DNA from: JBILCM01 sp044353165
GTDB taxonomy: Bacteria > Bacillota > Bacilli > Paenibacillales > YIM-B00363
Assembly (NCBI GenBank): GCA_044353165.1
Contig: JBILCM010000030.1
Span: forward strand, 1-28,020
DNA: 28,020 nucleotides
Direction: 5' to 3'
Both the position numbers and the translations under genes were made by a program. Each line of letters starts with the position of its first letter. The stretch's first letter is position 1. The notes beneath the pieces are model-generated. The model did no database searches. It was not told the DNA's origin and was given only the letters and a program-made list of their open reading frames with translations. Below, piece after piece: positions 6,801 through 15,019 of this stretch.

Positions 6801-8582
6801 TTATAGTGTTACAAATTGTTGAACATCATTCTTTAATGGAATAAGGGTGCTCTCCCAAAATTCACAACTGCGTATATCCGCCTGCAAGTGCTTGAGCGCC
6901 AAATCTTCAGCGCTCATCACCCCTGTATCCCTCAGAAGTGCAATGTATTGATCTTCGAATTGATCTCCTGATTGTAAAGCGCGTTCGAACACACTATTGC
7001 TAAACAAAAACCCAAACGTGTATGGGAAATTATAGAATGGCACTTCTGTGATATAAAAATGAAGCTTGGAAGCCCAAAAATGGGGATGATACGATCCCAA
7101 CGCATCGTGATAGGCTGTTTTCTGCGCTGTAAGCATTAATTCATTCAGTCGATCTGCATGGACGATTCCCTTTCTTCGTTCCTCATAGAACCAAGTTTCA
7201 AAAAGAAACCGAGCATGAATGTTCATCAAGAAAGCAACAGAGCGTTGTATCTTGTCATCAAGCAAAACCAGTTTTGTCGCCCGATCCGTAACCGTTCGGA
7301 TCGCAGCATCAGATACAATGCGTTCTGCGAAAGTCGAGGCTGTCTCTGCTACATTCATCGCATAATTTTGAGCCAAGTCAGGCAAATCATCCATGACATA
7401 CTGATGGAATGCGTGACCTAACTCATGAGCGAGCGTGGAGACGTTGTTCATCGTGCCATCATAAGTCATAAAGATACGGGTTTGCTTAGATGCAGGGAAA
7501 GTCGTACAAAATCCCCCCGGCCGTTTGTTGCCTCGATTTTCGACTTCGATCCATTGTTTGATGAAAGCCTGCTCCGCAAATTTTGCAAGTTTCGTGCCAA
7601 ATTGTTGAAACTGTTGAATGACCAATGCTGCGCCTTCATCATAAGGGATGTATTGCTGAACTGAGCCCAGCGGAGCTTCAACATCATGCCATGCAAGTCG
7701 ATCCACCCCGAGTAGGGTAGCCTTCTTCGCAAAATAATCAAGCAAGAATGTGCGATTGCGTTCAACAGCTGTCCACATACTTTGCAATGTCTCTGCGGAC
7801 ATCCGATTGATTGCCAATGGTTCTTTATGAATCGAATCCCACTTCCGATGCTTATACACTTGAAGCCGAAACCCGCCAAGATGATTTAACGCGTTTGCAC
7901 AGTACTCTGCTTGATTCGACCACGAAGTTTCCCAAGCGGCAAATACAGATTCTCTTACAGCTCTTATAGGGTGGTGTAATTTGTTTGAGGCTTGGCCAAC
8001 TGACAATTGAACTGTCTTCCCTTTCTCCTCATAAGACAAGGAGAATAAACTCACAGCTGTATTATACAGATTGGACCACCCATGGTAACCATCAATCGCA
8101 AGATCATTGACGATCATTTCTTGCTCAGGAAACATCTTTTCGAGTGCATTCTTCCTTCGCTCTGTGAGTGGAAAAGAAACTGCACGAAGATTTGGCATTT
8201 GCAACAATGCAGTCCAATTTTCATCGGTAATGTTGGCGAAACATCGATCCAACTTAACCAATGTAGATTCGAATGTTGCCGTTAAACTTTTCACTTGTGC
8301 GGCAAGAGTCACTGCCCATTTATCATGTTGGTCTTGTGCTGTTAGACAACTTGTGAAGGATTCGGCCTCTTTCAAGTTTCTATTGATCACTTGTGTTTGG
8401 TCAACCAGTAAACTTAATTTGTCTTTCTCTAAAGCAAGCGTATCGAATAATTCAATTTTTCGAACCAAATCAACAATGTTTTGTTGCAAAGTATCAAGAA
8501 ATAATTGGAATTTCTCTGATTGGCTGCCTCCTAAAAAAATAGATTCCAATTCCCATACTTGTGACAACGGTGTCTTTACCAT
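6801..8582 (-). CDS. pepF: M3 family oligoendopeptidase (PepF-like)
   Basis: A cytoplasmic zinc metallopeptidase that cleaves short peptides. The M3 active site HELGH is at about residues 386-390 (STLAHELGHAFHQYVM), with the third zinc-ligand glutamate expected in the following NVAETASTFAE segment. The preceding FCTTFPASKQTRIFMTYDGT and the later FPYTFGFLFSNSVFE are characteristic of PepF/M3. At 593 residues it is full length. The ATG at 8582 has AAGGAG 10 bases upstream and a closer GGAG. It is convergent with the SASP gene and divergent from the YycC-like gene. The clade (PepF versus other M3B) is not resolved. Confidence 0.93.
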   Translation of the reverse strand: MVKTPLSQVWELESIFLGGSQSEKFQLFLDTLQQNIVDLVRKIELFDTLALEKDKLSLLVDQTQVINRNLKEAESFTSCLTAQDQHDKWAVTLAAQVKSLTATFESTLVKLDRCFANITDENWTALLQMPNLRAVSFPLTERRKNALEKMFPEQEMIVNDLAIDGYHGWSNLYNTAVSLFSLSYEEKGKTVQLSVGQASNKLHHPIRAVRESVFAAWETSWSNQAEYCANALNHLGGFRLQVYKHRKWDSIHKEPLAINRMSAETLQSMWTAVERNRTFLLDYFAKKATLLGVDRLAWHDVEAPLGSVQQYIPYDEGAALVIQQFQQFGTKLAKFAEQAFIKQWIEVENRGNKRPGGFCTTFPASKQTRIFMTYDGTMNNVSTLAHELGHAFHQYVMDDLPDLAQNYAMNVAETASTFAERIVSDAAIRTVTDRATKLVLLDDKIQRSVAFLMNIHARFLFETWFYEERRKGIVHADRLNELMLTAQKTAYHDALGSYHPHFWASKLHFYITEVPFYNFPYTFGFLFSNSVFERALQSGDQFEDQYIALLRDTGVMSAEDLALKHLQADIRSCEFWESTLIPLKNDVQQFVTL

Positions 8583-8620
8583 CTCCTGGGATCTCCTTAT
8601 TGTTCATTTTTGCACTCTAG

Positions 8621-8649
8621 TTGAAAACGATCATATTGAATTGTAAGCT
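8621..8649 (+). promoter_or_regulatory. Possible promoter of yycC-like gene
   Basis: TTGAAA (8621-8626), a 17-base spacer and a weak TAAGCT (8644-8649). It overlaps a candidate minus-strand promoter for pepF. Confidence 0.35.
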
Positions 8650-8657
8650 AAATACAA
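8630..8657 (-). promoter_or_regulatory. Possible promoter of pepF
   Basis: On the minus strand TTGTAT (8657-8652), a 16-base spacer and TATGAT (8635-8630). The -10 is good and the -35 weak. It overlaps the yycC-like promoter, so the two may compete. Confidence 0.4.
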
Positions 8658-8683
8658 CAAATTATAAGAAGGAGGCGTAACAT

Positions 8684-8839
8684 TTGAAACCGTTACAAAT
8701 ATCGCCCGAAACCGCGATTAAATTGTCTGGCATGCTTAAGGTTCCCATCGAACATCTCATGCATATGCCCAAACATGTGTTGCTCGCAAAGTTAGCAGAA
8801 CTTGCGCAGCAATCCGAAGAAAAGCGAAAGGAAGAGTGA
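8684..8839 (+). CDS. yycC: YycC-like small protein
   Basis: A 51-residue protein with sequence MKPLQISPETAIKLSGM, then KVPIEHLMHMPKHVLLAKL and a charged EEKRKEE end. This closely matches my memory of B. subtilis YycC (about 49 residues, M-R-P-L-Q-I-S start and L-M-H-M-P-x-H-I-L motif), a conserved protein of unknown function. It starts with TTG and has a perfect AAGGAGG site 8 bases upstream. Its stop codon directly abuts the stop of the convergent DUF2225 gene, and the last codons form one arm of a hairpin. Confidence 0.82.
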   Translation: MKPLQISPETAIKLSGMLKVPIEHLMHMPKHVLLAKLAELAQQSEEKRKEE

Positions 8840-8854
8840 TCACTTCCTTTCGCT
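8823..8854. terminator. Coding-embedded bidirectional hairpin
   Basis: Perfect 12-bp stem AGCGAAAGGAAG/CTTCCTTTCGCT with an 8-base loop that contains both convergent stop codons (TGA at 8837-8839; TGA on the minus strand at 8842-8840). The arms encode the C-termini of both proteins. There is no clear T-run, so its termination strength is uncertain. Confidence 0.6.
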
Positions 8855-9550
8855 CTTCAACACTTCGGGCAACTCCAACCGCTGTGCAATCATTTCCTCC
8901 CGGGTATTCATCCATCCTTCCCGACAAGCGCGAATCATACCGGCATCTGTAATAGATTGGTCTTGGATGACCTTGCCGAACCATCTAACCGCTTCGTTGT
9001 ATTGCTTCAGTCTGCGATGAAGATCGCCGATCAAGTACATCAATTTCGCGCGATTATTCTCACCAGACTCATCCTTCTCAAAAACATTCACATAGGCTTC
9101 AAGCGTGAGTTGAAGGTAACGTAGTTCATTCTCTGAATCCAACTGGTAACGATAAAGCCATGCAATATGATGCAGAATGCCTGCAATCAGCCTTTCGTTC
9201 TCATTTGATATTTGTGCGCTATATAGAGCAAGCTTGAATGAAAACATGGCATCATCCACTGTACGCCGACCGCCAAAGTCACGAAGCGCCCAGGATGCAG
9301 ATATTTTTTTTCTATAAAGTTCCTTCACAGCCTCGTCAAGCGAAGTTGCAAAACTCGAGGTTGAAGCGTAACCACAATAGGGGCAAATATGCACGACATA
9401 ATACTCAGGGTTTTCCTGTCCTTCGTTGTAATGCACACAAAAATCAGAATCCACTTTCCTTGGTTTCTTAAAGCTTGAACGCACTTTCGATGTTTGAAAA
9501 TCTCTGCTGCATGATTTGCAGTTGATATGTATTTGGTAAAGTGGATTCAT
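8840..9550 (-). CDS. DUF2225 zinc-ribbon/TPR-like protein
   Basis: A 236-residue protein matching the DUF2225 family of Firmicutes, function unknown. The N-terminus has a C11-x-x-C14 pair (CKSC) and a C56-x-x-C59 pair (HICPYCGYA), together a likely zinc site. The rest is helical with TPR-like repeats, for example around KLMYLIGDLHRRLKQYNEAVRWFGKVI. The ATG at 9550 is preceded by AAGGAG with an 8-base spacer. It is a monocistronic-looking gene whose stop abuts the YycC-like gene. A role in protein interaction is only inferred from the TPR-like part. Confidence 0.85.
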   Translation of the reverse strand: MNPLYQIHINCKSCSRDFQTSKVRSSFKKPRKVDSDFCVHYNEGQENPEYYVVHICPYCGYASTSSFATSLDEAVKELYRKKISASWALRDFGGRRTVDDAMFSFKLALYSAQISNENERLIAGILHHIAWLYRYQLDSENELRYLQLTLEAYVNVFEKDESGENNRAKLMYLIGDLHRRLKQYNEAVRWFGKVIQDQSITDAGMIRACREGWMNTREEMIAQRLELPEVLKSERK

Positions 9551-9615
9551 CTGAACAACTCCTTGTAAAGGATCGCCTGGAAGAAATTATATCACAGTCG
9601 ATGAGCCATGCGTAT

Positions 9616-9646
9616 GTGAATACCCTTTAGGTTGTCCGCATACAAT
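9616..9646 (+). promoter_or_regulatory. Sigma-E-type promoter of ylbJ
   Basis: CATACAAT (9639-9646) is an exact match to the mother-cell sigma-E -10 consensus. Upstream GTGAATAC (9616-9623) resembles the sigma-E -35 (G-x-x-A-T-A-type) with a 15-base spacer. B. subtilis ylbJ is sigma-E controlled, which supports the call. Confidence 0.55.
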
Positions 9647-9667
9647 CGGATATCGAGGTGAACACTT

Positions 9668-10741
9668 ATGCAATCTCATCGCAGAAGGTTGTATGCACTC
9701 GCACCCATTTATTTTCTGGTTTTTATTGTCGTGGTGTTCCTATTCACCTTTCCTGCCGCAAGCGTAGATGCCGCATCGCATGGTGTAGCGATCTGGTGGG
9801 ATATTTTGTTTCCTGCACTGCTTCCCTTTTTTATCGTATCAGAACTTATGATTGGTTTGGGTGTTGTGCATTTCCTAAGTTCCTTGCTTGATCCTTTCAT
9901 GCGACCCCTCTTTCGTGTCTCGGGTTCTGGTGGTTTTGTTTTGGCCATAGGGTTTGCCTCAGGATATCCCGTGGGTGCAAGACTAACAGCACAACTGTGG
10001 GATGCTGGTCTTCTTGGACGCAAGGAAAGTGAACGATTAATCGCTTTCACAACAACGGCTGATCCCATATTTCTCATTGGTGCTGTATCGGTCGGTTTAT
10101 TAAACGATGTTTCCTTGGCACCGATCCTTGCCATCGCCCATTATGGCGGTGCTGTTGCTTTAGGGATCGTTCTTGGATTCGTGATGCGAACTGATTCAAC
10201 ACAGACAAAGAATGGCACTACAACACGAAGGACAACGAAAGGATGGCTGGCGAATGCGCTCCTTGCGATGCATCATGGGCGATTATTGGATGGTCGTCCA
10301 CTGGGTTCACTGCTGTGGGATGGCATTACGAACGGTCTAAGGTTAAGTGTTATCATCGGGGGATTGGTTGTTTTTTTTGCTGTCATCATCCAAGTTTTAA
10401 GCTTGTCTAACGTACTTTCTGTCATGCAATACATTGCAGATTTTGTGTTGAATCCCTTGCATATTCCCGCACCATTGACAGCAGCCCTCATAAACGGGTT
10501 GTTTGAGGTCACCCTGGGCGCACAATCAACGGCTGCGTCTGGTGAAGAGATCAACTCGCAATTGCGCCTTACGATACTTTCCTTCATCCTTGCTTGGGGA
10601 GGATTATCGGTGCATGCACAAATTATGAGTCTGGTTGGTCACTTGTCGATTCGGTATGCATCTTTCGCAGGGGCTAAATTACTTCACGGTATTTTCTCTG
10701 CAATCATTGCCTTCTATGTGTGGGATTTATTTGCACGATAA
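9668..10741 (+). CDS. ylbJ: Sporulation integral membrane protein YlbJ
   Basis: A polytopic protein with nucleoside-recognition (Gate) domains, needed for spore cortex formation in B. subtilis. The first Gate-like segment is WWDILFPALLPFFIVSELMIGLGVVHF, followed by GFASGYPVGARLTAQLWDAGLL and FTTTADPIFLIGAVSVGLL, which are family hallmarks. A second Gate-like region follows (GLRLSVIIGGLVVFFAVII). Length is 357, within the family's range. ATG 9668 has GAGGTGA about 6 bases before it. A sigma-E-like promoter sits just upstream, so expression is expected in the mother cell. The transported substrate is unknown. Confidence 0.93.
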   Translation: MQSHRRRLYALAPIYFLVFIVVVFLFTFPAASVDAASHGVAIWWDILFPALLPFFIVSELMIGLGVVHFLSSLLDPFMRPLFRVSGSGGFVLAIGFASGYPVGARLTAQLWDAGLLGRKESERLIAFTTTADPIFLIGAVSVGLLNDVSLAPILAIAHYGGAVALGIVLGFVMRTDSTQTKNGTTTRRTTKGWLANALLAMHHGRLLDGRPLGSLLWDGITNGLRLSVIIGGLVVFFAVIIQVLSLSNVLSVMQYIADFVLNPLHIPAPLTAALINGLFEVTLGAQSTAASGEEINSQLRLTILSFILAWGGLSVHAQIMSLVGHLSIRYASFAGAKLLHGIFSAIIAFYVWDLFAR

Positions 10742-10748
10742 GGTACCA

Positions 10749-10777
10749 TTGAGTTCCTCTGCCAATTTCGATATGAT
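10749..10777 (+). promoter_or_regulatory. Sigma-A promoter of nadK
   Basis: TTGAGT (10749-10754), an exact 17-base spacer and TATGAT (10772-10777). It begins 8 bases after the ylbJ stop and gives nadK its own vegetative promoter. Confidence 0.65.
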
Positions 10778-10826
10778 GAAAATGAAAGGCGTATTATTGA
10801 TCGGCTAGGAGCTTTGGGGGTGTAAT

Positions 10827-11633
10827 TTGAATTACTTCGTCTTGAACCGCGGTGACGATGCATCACGGTCATTAACTGAAACATTGAATCGTTTGGCTAA
10901 AAATTACGGATTGTTGTGGAATGACCACTCGCCAGATGTTGTTGTATCCATCGGCGGTGATGGAACCATGTTACACGCATTTCACCAGTACCGAAACCAA
11001 CTGGATCGTATTGCATTTGTCGGTATTCATACGGGACATCTTGGTTTTTATGCCGATTGGAAACCGAATGAGGTCGAACGGCTGATATCTCTGATGGCGA
11101 ACGGTGAGGATTTGAAAGATCGAATTGTCAAATATCCGCTACTTCGCGTTGAACTCACTACAGAACAAGGCATTCACCCATTTCTTGCATTGAATGAGTT
11201 CACATTGAAAGGAGCAGAAGCCACATTGGTGGCAAACCTTCATATCAATGATTCATCTTTTGAGATGTTCCGGGGAGACGGAATTTGTATCTCGACACCT
11301 TCGGGAAGCACCGCTTACAATAAAAGTTTGAATGGCGCTGTGCTTCATCCCGCATTGGATGCAATTCAAATTACTGAGATCGCTTCGATCAACAACAGAA
11401 TATTTCGAACAATCGGTTCGTCGCTGATCTTGCCTAAACATCATCACTGCGACATTATTCCAAGAGCCGGTCAAAAGTTATTACTAACAGTGGATCATAT
11501 AACGGTCCCTTACTCATCTGTGCTGAACGTTCGAAGCACAGTAGCGGAGCAGAAAGTCACTTTCGCACGCTATCGTCCGTTTCCTTTCTGGGATAGGGTG
11601 AAGGAAGCTTTCATTGGCGACAGCATAGAATGA
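10827..11633 (+). CDS. nadK: NAD kinase
   Basis: Phosphorylates NAD to NADP in the cytoplasm. It shows the family motifs: SIGGDGTMLHAF (GGDGT at 43-47), GIHTGHLGFYADW, the NE-containing ALNEFTLKG, and STPSGSTAYNKSLNGAVLHP. At 268 residues it matches the short Gram-positive enzymes. The start is TTG at 10827 after GGGGGTG. A separate sigma-A promoter precedes it, so it need not be cotranscribed with ylbJ. The end lies 5 bases from the convergent yutD stop. NADP made here would serve Zwf (21571-23076). Confidence 0.95.
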   Translation: MNYFVLNRGDDASRSLTETLNRLAKNYGLLWNDHSPDVVVSIGGDGTMLHAFHQYRNQLDRIAFVGIHTGHLGFYADWKPNEVERLISLMANGEDLKDRIVKYPLLRVELTTEQGIHPFLALNEFTLKGAEATLVANLHINDSSFEMFRGDGICISTPSGSTAYNKSLNGAVLHPALDAIQITEIASINNRIFRTIGSSLILPKHHHCDIIPRAGQKLLLTVDHITVPYSSVLNVRSTVAEQKVTFARYRPFPFWDRVKEAFIGDSIE

Positions 11634-11638
11634 ACGTA

Positions 11639-12379
11639 TTACGATTCGCGATTCCGTTGAGCGGGTCGGCTCTCTGGGACGGACCGTTTGGTGTATTCGC
11701 CCAGGTCGTTACGTTGATTTCGTTGTCGATGTTGTTCTTGGCGGTATTTCTTCGCTTGAACTTGTTTCTTGTTCACGGGTCGCATCTCACCATTAGAAGA
11801 ACTGTTCGAAGGTTTACGGTGTTCTGTTGTATGAGGTGTTTTTTTCGGCGTATGGTTCGTTGATTCCGATTCACGAACTGTTTCTGTCTTCGGTTGCGTA
11901 TCACTACCGGATGATGATGTAGCTGCATGCCGTCCCGAAAGTCGATGGGGGGACTGATTTTCTCGCCATGCATAAGGTTTGCGATCGCTGTATTTCATTG
12001 TTGTGGTTGGGGCGGGTTCATGCTCAACTCCATCTTTAGATAAGCTGTTGTCATTGCCTTCCCAAGATGGGGTTTCCAGAATGGTCGGAATGAAAGAACT
12101 GTTTTTGCCCTGTGCACGTTCCAAAACAAAAAAACCGCAACCAAAATTACAATATTCCTGTAAGTAGTCTTGAAGTGAAGAAATCAACGTGTCCTTCGCA
12201 CCCTTGGCGTTACTGTCGCGAAAAAAACCGCGCAGCCTTAGCTGATTGTATCCCCAGTCACCAACCACAAAATCATAGCGGTCTAGCACCTCGCTGTATC
12301 TTTCCTTAAAAGCATCCAAGTTCCATGCATTCTTGTGTTCATGAACAAGTTCGAACGTTCTACCACCCACCATTATCAT
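11639..12379 (-). CDS. yutD: YutD-family protein with long disordered tail
   Basis: The first 90 residues match YutD (DUF1027): GRTFELVHEHKNAWN, RYSEVLDRYDFVVGDWGYNQLRLRGFF and YLQEYCNFGCGFFVLER. Function is unknown. The remaining 155 residues are low-complexity and polar, rich in S, T, R, Q, N and K and probably disordered. B. subtilis YutD is only about 100 residues, so this tail is an extension. The ATG at 12379 has GAGGAGG 8 bases upstream and overlaps the lipA stop (ATGA), so it is translationally coupled to lipA. The lipA-yutD pairing is also seen near B. subtilis lipA. Confidence 0.88.
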   Translation of the reverse strand: MIMVGGRTFELVHEHKNAWNLDAFKERYSEVLDRYDFVVGDWGYNQLRLRGFFRDSNAKGAKDTLISSLQDYLQEYCNFGCGFFVLERAQGKNSSFIPTILETPSWEGNDNSLSKDGVEHEPAPTTTMKYSDRKPYAWRENQSPHRLSGRHAATSSSGSDTQPKTETVRESESTNHTPKKTPHTTEHRKPSNSSSNGEMRPVNKKQVQAKKYRQEQHRQRNQRNDLGEYTKRSVPESRPAQRNRES

Positions 12380-13263
12380 TGCAATTTCCTCCTCGCCGAT
12401 TCAACTTGCTCGTGTGCATGATAGGAACTGCGGACCAGAGGTCCTGATTCCACATGTTTAAATCCTCGTTGCAGTCCGTCTGCTTTCAGTTGGTTAAATT
12501 CAGCAGGGGTATAATATTTTTCTATACTCAAGTGCTTGGTCGTCGGCTGTAAATATTGCCCGATGGTGAGTATATCACATCCAACCTCACGCAAATCATC
12601 CATCGTTGCATAGATTTCATCGACTGTCTCTCCCACACCAACCATGATGGATGATTTTGTGCGAATCAGAGGGGCATATAATTTTGAGCGGCGAAGCAAC
12701 TCTAATGACCGCTGATACTTGGCCTTCGAGCGCACGCGGTCACTTAATCGTTCTACCGTCTCTACATTATGATTTAAGATATCCGGAGCTGCGTCCAGAA
12801 CAGCATGGAGTGACTTCTCTTTGCCTAGAAAATCGGGAATGAGCACCTCTACGCCACATAGTGGTAATTTTGTCCGAATGGCACGAATCGTCATCGCGAA
12901 AATTGCAGAACCGCCATCTTCAAGGTCATCTCTTGCGACTGAGGTTACCACACAGTGTTGTAGACCCATCTGTTCAGCAGAAGCCGCAACCCGATCCGGT
13001 TCTTCCAAATCCAGTTCAGTAGGTGACCCGGATTGAACTGCACAGAAACGGCAAGCCCGTGTACAAATATTGCCCAGAATCATGAACGTTGCCGTTCGGT
13101 TGGCCCAACACTCATGAATATTGGGGCATTGAGCCTCTTCACACACCGTATGCAATCGATTGGAACGCATCATACTTTTGATTTCTTTATATTGAGCGAA
13201 CTTTTCTCCAGAAACAAGTTCAGTCTTTAACCAATTCGGTTTCCGTTCAATGATTATGGACAT
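12376..13263 (-). CDS. lipA: Lipoyl synthase
   Basis: A radical SAM enzyme that inserts two sulfurs into octanoyl-protein domains to make lipoyl groups for pyruvate dehydrogenase and related complexes. The auxiliary iron-sulfur cluster ligands are C41-x4-C46-x5-C52 (CEEAQCPNIHEC) and the radical SAM cluster is C67-x3-C71-x2-C74 (CTRACRFC). The conserved VRSSYHA near the end supplies the serine ligand. Length 295 is normal. ATG 13263 has GAGGAG 9 bases upstream. Overlaps yutD by 4 bases. Confidence 0.97.
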   Translation of the reverse strand: MSIIIERKPNWLKTELVSGEKFAQYKEIKSMMRSNRLHTVCEEAQCPNIHECWANRTATFMILGNICTRACRFCAVQSGSPTELDLEEPDRVAASAEQMGLQHCVVTSVARDDLEDGGSAIFAMTIRAIRTKLPLCGVEVLIPDFLGKEKSLHAVLDAAPDILNHNVETVERLSDRVRSKAKYQRSLELLRRSKLYAPLIRTKSSIMVGVGETVDEIYATMDDLREVGCDILTIGQYLQPTTKHLSIEKYYTPAEFNQLKADGLQRGFKHVESGPLVRSSYHAHEQVESARRKLQ

Positions 13264-13289
13264 CCTCTTCCACTCCTCATATGTTCTTT

Positions 13290-13298
13290 ATTATATCA
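13290..13298 (-). promoter_or_regulatory. Extended -10 promoter of lipA
   Basis: The minus strand has TGATATAAT, a perfect extended -10 (TGn plus TATAAT). No good -35 is visible, which is compatible with the extended element. It lies 27 bases upstream of the lipA start. Confidence 0.55.
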
Positions 13299-13334
13299 TG
13301 AACTCGTCTCTATTCCACATCCGTATGCAAATTG

Positions 13335-13343
13335 TGGTATGAT
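13335..13343 (+). promoter_or_regulatory. Possible extended -10 promoter of larEBC1
   Basis: TGGTATGAT forms an extended -10 element 57 bases before larE. The -35 region is weak. Together with the lipA promoter it makes 13264-13399 a divergent promoter region. Confidence 0.4.
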
Positions 13344-13399
13344 GAAATACGAACATATTCGATTTTTAATCCCATGTTTTGCTGTTATGGAGGGAAACT

Positions 13400-14239
13400 A
13401 TGGAAATTCAATTGACCCTGGAACAGAAAGATGCACAGCTGGGTGAAATCCTTCGTGGAATGGGACGTGTACTTGTTGCATTCTCTGGTGGAGTAGACAG
13501 CACATTCATCCTAAGACGCGCCCACCATGAGTTGGGAGATCACTGTGTAGCCGTAACTGCTGCCTCAGAAACATTCCCTAGTCGGGAGTTTGATGCAGCG
13601 ATTCTTTTAGCCGAAGAAATGAATGTAAGGTTGCTGAAGACAGAAGTCAGTGAGTTGGACAATGCTGATTTTGTAGCTAATAATCCAGATCGTTGTTACC
13701 ATTGCAAGACTGGACTATACTCACATTTGCGCAGAATTGCCGCAGAACAAGGTTACCCTTACATTCTAGATGGTTCAAATGTGGATGATTTAGGCGATTA
13801 TAGGCCCGGTCTAGCCGCAAAACAAGAACAAGGCGTACGAAGTCCTCTACAAGAAGCAGGACTAACGAAAGACGATATCCGCGAGCTTTCAAGGCGTCTA
13901 GGACTGCGAACATGGAACAAACCGTCTTTTGCTTGCCTTTCATCGCGAATTCCATATGGGACAAAAATTGAAAAACACAAAATTGACCAGCTCGACGTAG
14001 CTGAAGACTTTCTGATGAATTTGGGGTTATGGCAAGTACGCGTTCGTCATCACGAAAAAATTGCTCGCATTGAAGTCATGCCTAATGAAATGTTGAAAGT
14101 GATCGAAAACAGCGAGAAAATTCATGCGAAATTTGCATCGCTTGGTTTTCAGTATGTCACATTGGATTTGCAAGGATACCGCACAGGAAGTATGAATGAG
14201 GTTTTAAGCGAAGAAACGCGAAAGAAGGCTCCTGTATAA
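13400..14239 (+). CDS. larE: Nickel-pincer cofactor sulfur transferase LarE
   Basis: LarE adenylates and sulfurates the biscarboxylic acid mononucleotide made by LarB, giving the dithiocarboxylate that LarC loads with nickel. The PP-loop is FSGGVDSTF near residue 29. PDRCYHCKTGL and DGSNVDDLGDYRPG are family motifs. FACLSSRIPYG holds the cysteine equivalent to the sacrificial Cys176 of Lactiplantibacillus plantarum LarE. The open frame begins at 13379, but ATG 13400 has GGAGGG directly upstream and matches homologues. It overlaps larB by one base (TAATG), so larE-larB-larC1 forms a tight operon. Confidence 0.93.
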   Translation: MEIQLTLEQKDAQLGEILRGMGRVLVAFSGGVDSTFILRRAHHELGDHCVAVTAASETFPSREFDAAILLAEEMNVRLLKTEVSELDNADFVANNPDRCYHCKTGLYSHLRRIAAEQGYPYILDGSNVDDLGDYRPGLAAKQEQGVRSPLQEAGLTKDDIRELSRRLGLRTWNKPSFACLSSRIPYGTKIEKHKIDQLDVAEDFLMNLGLWQVRVRHHEKIARIEVMPNEMLKVIENSEKIHAKFASLGFQYVTLDLQGYRTGSMNEVLSEETRKKAPV

Positions 14240-15012
14240 TGAATCATCAACTAATCGAATGGCTTCAGCAGGTTCAATCAGGCGAATTGACTCCCTCTGA
14301 GGCGGAACGATCTATTCGAGAGATGCAACGTAAGCAAGCTGTGCAAGCTGAACTCGGTTTTGCAACCTTAGATTTGGTAAGAGAACAACGAACTGGGTTT
14401 CCTGAGGTTGTTTTTGGCGAAGGTAAAACAGCCCACCAAATCACGGCCATCTTTCGTAAATTTATGGATCATGTTGATCGGGTCATGGCCACCCGTGTAG
14501 AACCTGTGAAAGCTCAAGAAATTATCGGCAATATACCTGAAATCACGTATCACGAAACCGCTCGCATGTTGACTTGGTTCCGACACCCGATCCTTCGTGT
14601 CCGGGAAGGTTATGTCGCCGTTGTATGCGCTGGGACTTCAGATTTGCCCGTTGCCGAGGAAGCCGCTATTACTCTAGAATGCATGGGTTCCCACGTGGAA
14701 CGTGTGTATGATGTCGGTGTGGCAGGCATTCATCGTTTGTTTGCACGACTGCATTTAATTCGAGAAGCTACTGTGATCGTAGTGGTTGCAGGCATGGAGG
14801 GTGCACTTGCAAGTGTTATAGGCGGTCTAGTGGACAAACCAATTATTGCCGTCCCCACTAGCATTGGTTATGGTGCAAGCTTCCATGGTGTTTCCGCATT
14901 GTTAACCATGTTAAATTCATGTGCGCCTGGCATCTCTGTCGTCAATATTGATAATGGTTTTGGCGGCGGGTACAACGCGGGAATCATTCATAAACAAATA
15001 GTCAAGGAGTAA
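14239..15012 (+). CDS. larB: Pyridinium-3,5-biscarboxylic acid mononucleotide synthase LarB
   Basis: First enzyme of nickel-pincer nucleotide synthesis: carboxylates nicotinic acid adenine dinucleotide and hydrolyses it. The C-terminal half resembles AIR carboxylase (PurE): VAVVCAGTSDLPVAEEAA, then VIVVVAGMEGALASVIGGLVDKPIIAVPTSIGYG and VNIDNGFGGGYNAG. The N-terminal region ELGFATLDLVREQRTGFPEVVFGEGK is typical of LarB. Length 257 is usual. Its ATG overlaps the larE stop by one base. The ribosome site of larC1 (AAGGAG) is inside its last codons. Confidence 0.94.
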   Translation: MNHQLIEWLQQVQSGELTPSEAERSIREMQRKQAVQAELGFATLDLVREQRTGFPEVVFGEGKTAHQITAIFRKFMDHVDRVMATRVEPVKAQEIIGNIPEITYHETARMLTWFRHPILRVREGYVAVVCAGTSDLPVAEEAAITLECMGSHVERVYDVGVAGIHRLFARLHLIREATVIVVVAGMEGALASVIGGLVDKPIIAVPTSIGYGASFHGVSALLTMLNSCAPGISVVNIDNGFGGGYNAGIIHKQIVKE

Positions 15013-15019
15013 ACTTTCC

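Noticed and set aside
8107..8646. 179-codon plus-strand ORF antisense to pepF
   Set aside because: Lies opposite the well-supported M3 peptidase, has Cys/Ser-rich non-protein-like composition and no ribosome site.
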